From assembly GCA_019321725.1 (NCBI GenBank), contig CM033121.1, positions 6,820,001 through 6,884,000 on the forward strand: DNA of 64,000 bases. Direction: 5' to 3'. The position numbers were made by a program, and so were the translations under genes. Shown piece by piece: positions 59,057 to 64,000 of this stretch. The notes below the pieces were generated by a model, which was not told the DNA's origin, did not search any database, and was given only the letters and a program-made list of their open reading frames with translations. The number at the start of each line of letters is the position of its first letter. Within the stretch, counting starts at the first letter, position 1. This DNA is from Paulownia fortunei (lineage: Eukaryota; Streptophyta; Magnoliopsida; Lamiales; Paulowniaceae).

Positions 59057-61845
59057 CTACTCCCACATGAATGTGAGAGTTTGATGGGATCCACTTGTTG
59101 ATGATCCCTCTCCCCCGTGCTGAAACATTTCAGGAAAATGTAGGGTAGAGGCGTTGCCACCATGGGAGTCTGTGGAAGAAACAACTGTCTTGCTTTCTTG
59201 AGCAAACTGATGATAATGGCCTAAACCACTGTAGTGCAAGTTGTGAACTAAGGACTGCGCCTGAGGGAGTGCTTCGGTTTGAACTACGTGGTCCAAAACA
59301 AGCTCCCTTGTTACGGGGGGTGCCGATGACAGAAGAGAGAGAGCACGATCAGAGTCAACGACTTGATTCAACCCATCAGAATAGATTTTCTGGCTGCAGA
59401 TACTACTTCCTGGCGCAGCAATCGGATCAAGAAGTGGTTGACAGATGGAGGCGGCTTGGATGGCGCGGTCATTGCCTTGCATGAACTGAAGTTGATTTAC
59501 TCCCTTATAGCTATGGTCTGAACACTTGGGAAACGAGTTTGGTCTCTCAATGTAATTCAGCTGCTGCTGATTGTCATACGGAAGCATCTCATTCTCGGCT
59601 TTGACAACCCCACCCCAAGAGAAGCCCACACAGAACTCGGGAGTATTTGTGGACTACTGAATGATAAAAGGCTTGTACCTGCGACACCTTGTTGGTTAGA
59701 GAAATCCAGTCCAGAATTTCGGGTAAGAGAGTCAGGTTGAGGCTTCCTTCGCCGCCTGTTGTGGCCATCAAGTCGTTTCCTGCAGCTTCGCTTTCCCTCA
59801 TCAAACTCTACCAGTGAATGAAACCTACAAAAATGATAGTAATGTGCGATTATCTGGTACATATTTAAACCGAATAGAAGGGTAGACAAGCGTTTTACAG
59901 TTCCAAAATCAATGGAGCAAAATCAAATCCTAAGCGCCAATTACATTGTAGAAAACTATGTGCTTGCGGAGCATAGATTGAATTGCAACCACGCAAGACT
60001 CTTTTTTCGTTGTATTCACAATCTGATTCACATTACGTTCAATGCTCACCCATTCATGACATAAGAATTGTGAAAAAGCACCTCTCTACATGAAAGTAGG
60101 AAACATAAAATGGGAATTCAACAAGATTCATTTCAATTACTCAAGATCTGCCAAAAAGAAACTGAAATAACAAGAGTGACTAAATCACCACACTGAAGTC
60201 AAATTCCCTCCAAACTATACCGAGTAAATCAGGTGTCCTAATCACAAATTAAAGTTTATTGCGCAGAATCAGAAGTCCACTGATTCCACTCAATGTTCAT
60301 GATCTGTTCAATAGAACATTGGAAGGGTGCCTAGTAAAAGACGCTGGCATAAACTTTTTGGATTTTCCCGAGCTTGTTGACTCACATCTTTCAACAAGGT
60401 CCATCCCTCTTTCAAGGTTGCTTTCAGGCTCCAAGCTCTTTTGAGAATAGAGGTCATTCCATTATTTGTGGGAAAAAGGCGCAACAAGATTCCAATTGAA
60501 ATGTGATCAAATTTGGAAATAATTGGTTGAAAAAATTAGATAAAAGAAGACTTAAAACATAATGCTGACTTGAGATGGGGCAAAGAGCCCAATTATTTTT
60601 AAAAGACATGAATTGGAGAACCATCGGTTAAGACAATTGAAGTGTGCATGGCTACATCAATATCAAAATTAACTTATGATCTGGGACATAAATGTGTCTA
60701 TTGAACGAACAACAGCAGGAAAATTTCATAGCAAATTTCACTGAAACTACTTGCATAATCAACCACCGTGCAAACCAACGTATGGATCATTTAAAACTAG
60801 AAATAACAGTAATATCTTTATTAATGTAAAAGGTAAAGAGTCCTATGAATACAGATTAAGTTATTACGGTTCTTGAAAGTATATGAATATTAATTCAATC
60901 TCTTTTTTCAATCCATTCAATCAAGATTTAGAATAATTATGTTCCATATCTGTGTTCTCCATTTCAGTTAGTTTTCAGAAAGTACCCTTAAATGCTGTGA
61001 AACTCTTACCTCAAGTACAATCCATGTCCCAAGTAACATTCATTGGCCGCCCCCATCCGAGAAAAAGAAAAAATATCTATAAATCCACAAATATGTCAAG
61101 ATGTCCCTTTCCAACAAAAAGCAAAGGACTCAGTATGGCTACATGGTACATCACCCATCAAACTGTTAAAATAGGTGAAAAGATTGATCATTTATGTTGG
61201 ACCACCATATATGGTCCCCGGACAAAAGTAAGAATTTCTACTAAGAATTTTTACTATCCCAATGGCCTTAAAAATAGTTCACCTAATAGTATAATATGTA
61301 GAATGAATATAACAATGTTTTCATTCGGTTAATCACAACAAGCCAAAAGAAATATTGAATAGCATTTCTAATCTTAGTACTACACTCAACATCAATAATT
61401 CCATGTCCACAAGATGATGCTTTGTGGTCTGAAAACTACTGACTAGTTAGATGACACATGACATTTAATGATAGCATAAGAAATTTTAATCGAGCCATCC
61501 TATTTGCATGGTTCAAGTGTTTTGGAGCTTAAATCCAAATTTGTTTTGTTTTTTTGACAAAAGATATAACTTGACCACAAAGAAAATAAACATCGATCTA
61601 CAATGGATGAAAAACAAGAATTTCAATACTTACCTGCTGCACTGCTGGCAGAACCGCTGCTCTCGACCCCCAATTGTAACCTTAGGGGTCTTTGAGTGAA
61701 CTTCACAGACTTTATGTCGCCGGTGATAGTCTCTGCATAGGCTTAAATCAGCATTACACCCATCGACCAAGCAATGAGCAACTTGAGTAATATTGCCAGG
61801 GGCCCTGGCCCTTTTCGATGACCCCAAAAAGGATGATGATTCCAT
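59057..61845 (-). CDS. SPL13-like: SPL13-like SBP-box transcription factor with a frameshift after the SBP domain
   Basis: This is an SBP-domain factor that binds GTAC-core sites in the nucleus; family members act in the miR156 age pathway. Exon A is 61634-61845 ([20 protein letters not shown] start; [29 protein letters not shown]), with donor AG|GTAAGT. After an intron of 1809 bp, exon B starts at 59824 with [20 protein letters not shown] and the nuclear signal [10 protein letters not shown]. The SBP domain is about residues 24-99, with all Cys/His ligands present. The frame then gives [13 protein letters not shown] and runs on to a stop at 59557 (159 residues). From about 59630 the family-like sequence ([12 protein letters not shown] to the end [12 protein letters not shown] at 59057) is in another frame. 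No intron of plausible size explains this. Usual SPL13 proteins also have about 70-100 more N-terminal residues, not found here. It could be a mutation or a sequence error. Confidence 0.88.
59327..59346 (-). promoter_or_regulatory. miR156/157 target site in the SPL transcript
   Basis: The plus strand reads TGACAGAAGAGAGAGAGCAC, one base different from mature miR156, so the transcript (minus) carries the canonical SPL target. In the downstream frame it encodes the conserved ALSLLSS peptide. In the upstream frame it would fall after the stop, in the 3' untranslated region, where miR156 could still act. Confidence 0.93.
59623..59632 (-). other. Frameshift point in the SPL gene
   Basis: At the TGTGTG tract (minus strand TTCTGTGTGGGC) the family-like reading passes from one frame to another. 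A net gain of two bases or loss of one would cause it. The dinucleotide tract makes slippage plausible. Confidence 0.65.
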
Positions 61846-61863
61846 TGGAAAGAACAGTGGGTT

Positions 61864-63485
61864 CTAAATCCTTTCAGGTTTTGAATTCCCCAATCTCAAC
61901 AGTTACTTTAATCTATAAGATTGTCGCCTTCAATATGTCTACTTCTATTTGCCTCCCCAAGCAAAAAAGACACTATTCTAGTTTAACCACTACGTGAAAA
62001 GATTGAAAAGAAAAGTGAGTCGCTCCAAATCAGCTTTTTTTTTTTCTCAATCACAATCTTCCTGCACTCATCATCCAGTTCCCTGTTACCAACATTCTAG
62101 CATACTCATCCACCTGTTAGATATCATGTAAGTCGACTAGCCATTGATGGAGAACAATTAAATATAGCATTGTTACCATACAAACTGATGAAACTTTGTA
62201 GTTTCAGATCAAAATGAGCATATAAGAGCAGAAGGAAAAAACATTAACGAAATGACAATGCCAATCTATATGTGATATACTTTCAGTGAAGCAACAGAAC
62301 ATAATTCAAGTCCTTTATCACTCAAAATAATTCAGGTTAGATGGAATACTCATTTAGCTATTCTATTCACATGTCAGTGAAAGAAATTAACTTAGGCATA
62401 AAACTGTGCAACTTAATATTTCAAGCAATATAGAAAACCAAATTAACATGCTTGACATAGTTCCTGTCATCATAAACTTCAACATAGAAATGTCCGGTGC
62501 CGGCTAAAACAATGAATTTTGAATGGTCTCCCATTCCTAATCTCCAACTAACCTTTTCTGTCTAAACTGCAGGTAAGGCAGACATAAAAGACTGAATTTT
62601 TGTGGGGAAAACTGTAAGGTAGTATACTCCACCATCCTAACCCCCAACAACCAACCAACCACTCACAAGAACTGCAATATTTGAAAGGTAAATATTATAT
62701 CGACACAGGACAGAAAATTCAGGATTCATTAAGGCATTGGCCTGATGGAAGGATGAACTTGCTAGGACATGTCATTCAAGATGATTAAGAAACTCATGCA
62801 AACATATTATCTCAATTTTAACATTAAAGAACAGTCAACCCAGTCCACAACTAGCTTTTAAAGAAAGAAAACAAAAGATCCAAGACCATGTGCTGCAAAA
62901 ATATGCAGTCCCCCTCCAATTTTGTCCAATTATGAAGAAGACGACAGTGTGAATATTTCAAAGTCCAATTTTGTACCAGAGAAAAAGAACAAAGGGAGAG
63001 GAGGAAAGAAAGGGGAAAGGTCACAGTTTCTTTGCCTGTCACAATTTGAATACTAGAAACAGTAGAAAACCAGTAATACCCATTTCAGAAAAATAAGTAC
63101 TTTTGGAGTAAGCACAAGATAAAAAGGTTTAACTGCAATTTGCTACTACTGTATAGACACCCAATATATAGTCTGATAGAGTTCAAGCATTCTTTTTCTG
63201 CCCGCCCTTTTTTTTCTGGTGGGGGTTAGTGACAAAGACTAAAAATTGAGGAAGTTTATAGGGACCCCAAAAGAGAGTTGGAGTTGTACCTCAGAAATCA
63301 GCCCAAGAGTCTGCCAAAAACTTGACCAAGCTAAGTACCCAAGAAAGTGAAATAGGAAAAGAAGAGGCCAGAATGCATATATATTGAAAGCTCGGAGCAA
63401 GAAAGTGAAACAATAGATATGTATACTAAGTACAATCCAATACAGTCACAAGAAGTAACAAAAATGAGAGTGCAGCAAGACTTAC
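61864..63485 (-). other. Probable intron or leader region upstream of the SPL coding start
   Basis: No SPL N-terminal coding exon was recognised here. An acceptor-like ATTTAG|AACCC at 61864/61863 would join six in-frame codons ahead of MESSS, but the tract before it is weak. Open frames inside (e.g. 62851-63042) have no domain. Confidence 0.35.
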
Positions 63486-63665
63486 AGACAAGGGCAAAAG
63501 GAGAAGACTGATTTAGTCTTCTCAGCCATTCATTCTCTGACAACGACTCCATTATAGATGGATCAGTAAAGTGGCAACAACAAAAGCTAGATAGGAATAG
63601 TGTGCGTGCTTTGTGTGAGAAAGAAAGAGAGAGTAGACTAGTGGTAGTAGTTCTAGCAGTAGAAT
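63486..63665 (-). other. Candidate 5' leader exon of the SPL gene, with a short upstream ORF
   Basis: On the minus strand there is a CT-rich leader-like stretch (CTCTCTCTTTCTTTCTCACA). An ATG at 63552 opens a 22-codon frame beginning MESLSENEWLRR, and a good donor CT|GTAAGT follows at 63486/63485. If spliced to 61863 the small frame ends at once in a TAA across the junction, so it would be an upstream ORF and not the protein N-terminus. It could also belong to a different gene. A weak TATA-like ATTTATACT lies about 40 bp before. Confidence 0.35.
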
Positions 63666-64000
63666 AGGGGTGTGGGGCTGGGTTGAAAAAGGCTATGGAG
63701 TATAAATGAACAAGAAGATGTGCAATAAGAGAGCACAATAGGCTTTAAGGTGTTTACATCATTATATGTGGGAATTATTAGGTCGACAAAAAACACCTTA
63801 GACCACATCCCACCAAACAATCCATAATAATGTAATGTATTCATGAACAGGAACTAAACTATACATACGTTTACATACAAATAAAAACTTGCATCTATCC
63901 ATCTGTGGGGTCTAGAAAGAAAGCAAGAAACCAAGAGGGAAGGTAGAAACACGGGTTATTTTATTTTTAAAGTTGTGGGCTTTTCATACACACTAGACAT
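63666..64000. other. Likely promoter region of the SPL gene, no gene seen
   Basis: The stretch has no supported coding frame. TTTATACT on the minus strand near 63700 is the only core-promoter candidate seen. Confidence 0.35.

Noticed and set aside
59269..59484. 71-codon plus-strand frame over the SPL 3' coding region
   Set aside because: It is the antisense shadow of the SPL exon. The opposite strand has the conserved peptides and the miR156 target.
59660..59690. A tiny intron (GTACAAG...TTCAG) in the SPL exon to explain the frame change
   Set aside because: It would be about 22-33 nt, below the workable size for plant introns, and it would remove conserved SFSSPQ residues.

Overview
This is plant nuclear DNA from a core eudicot. 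The evidence is type II (MIKC) MADS-box genes with canonical intron phases, a RAV-type AP2/B3 gene, an SBP-box gene with a miR156 site, plant Copia and Gypsy retrotransposon lineages, and a very AT-rich intergenic background. I cannot fix the species. Most of the 64 kb is intergenic or transposon-derived, and four real genes are supported, all for flowering-related transcription factors.

Layout. 1-11.5 kb is transposon-rich: a Copia element with both LTRs (1597-5810) carrying a nested LTR-like insertion, then a larger inverted-repeat element (about 6782-9786) containing a nested Mutator-like foldback element with a 9-bp target duplication (8466-9399). At 11548-11732 (minus strand) lies the first coding exon of a MADS-box gene, best matched to the FLC/MAF clade; its other exons were not found. 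13.5-15.1 kb is LTR-like. 15.9-21.4 kb is a non-autonomous Tat-like Gypsy element with a degenerate gag on the minus strand, an antisense ORF relic and large tandem-repeat arrays. 25666-25869 is an isolated, well-conserved-looking exon of an unidentified gene.

The core of the window is a complete eight-exon SEPALLATA3-type gene on the minus strand (27710-35557, 241 codons). Its second intron contains an intact, intronless RAV-family AP2/B3 gene on the opposite strand (32078-33124). An FLC-like exon beside SEP3 in the same orientation fits the ancient SEP3-FLC tandem described for angiosperm MADS-box genes.

38.0-43.05 kb is the 3' half of a chromovirus (Del/Tekay-like Gypsy) with a 2.9-kb LTR. 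43-59 kb is AT-rich intergenic DNA with MITEs and small tandem duplications. At 59057-61845 (minus) lies an SPL13-like SBP-box gene. Its coding frame shifts at a TGTG tract just after the SBP domain, so the region with the miR156 site and conserved C-terminus is in another frame. A likely 5' leader exon lies near 63.5 kb.

Functionally the window gathers FLC-like, SEP3, RAV and SPL genes, which in other plants act respectively as flowering repressor, floral-organ cofactor, flowering repressor (some RAV members) and age-pathway regulator. That they are co-regulated here is inference only.
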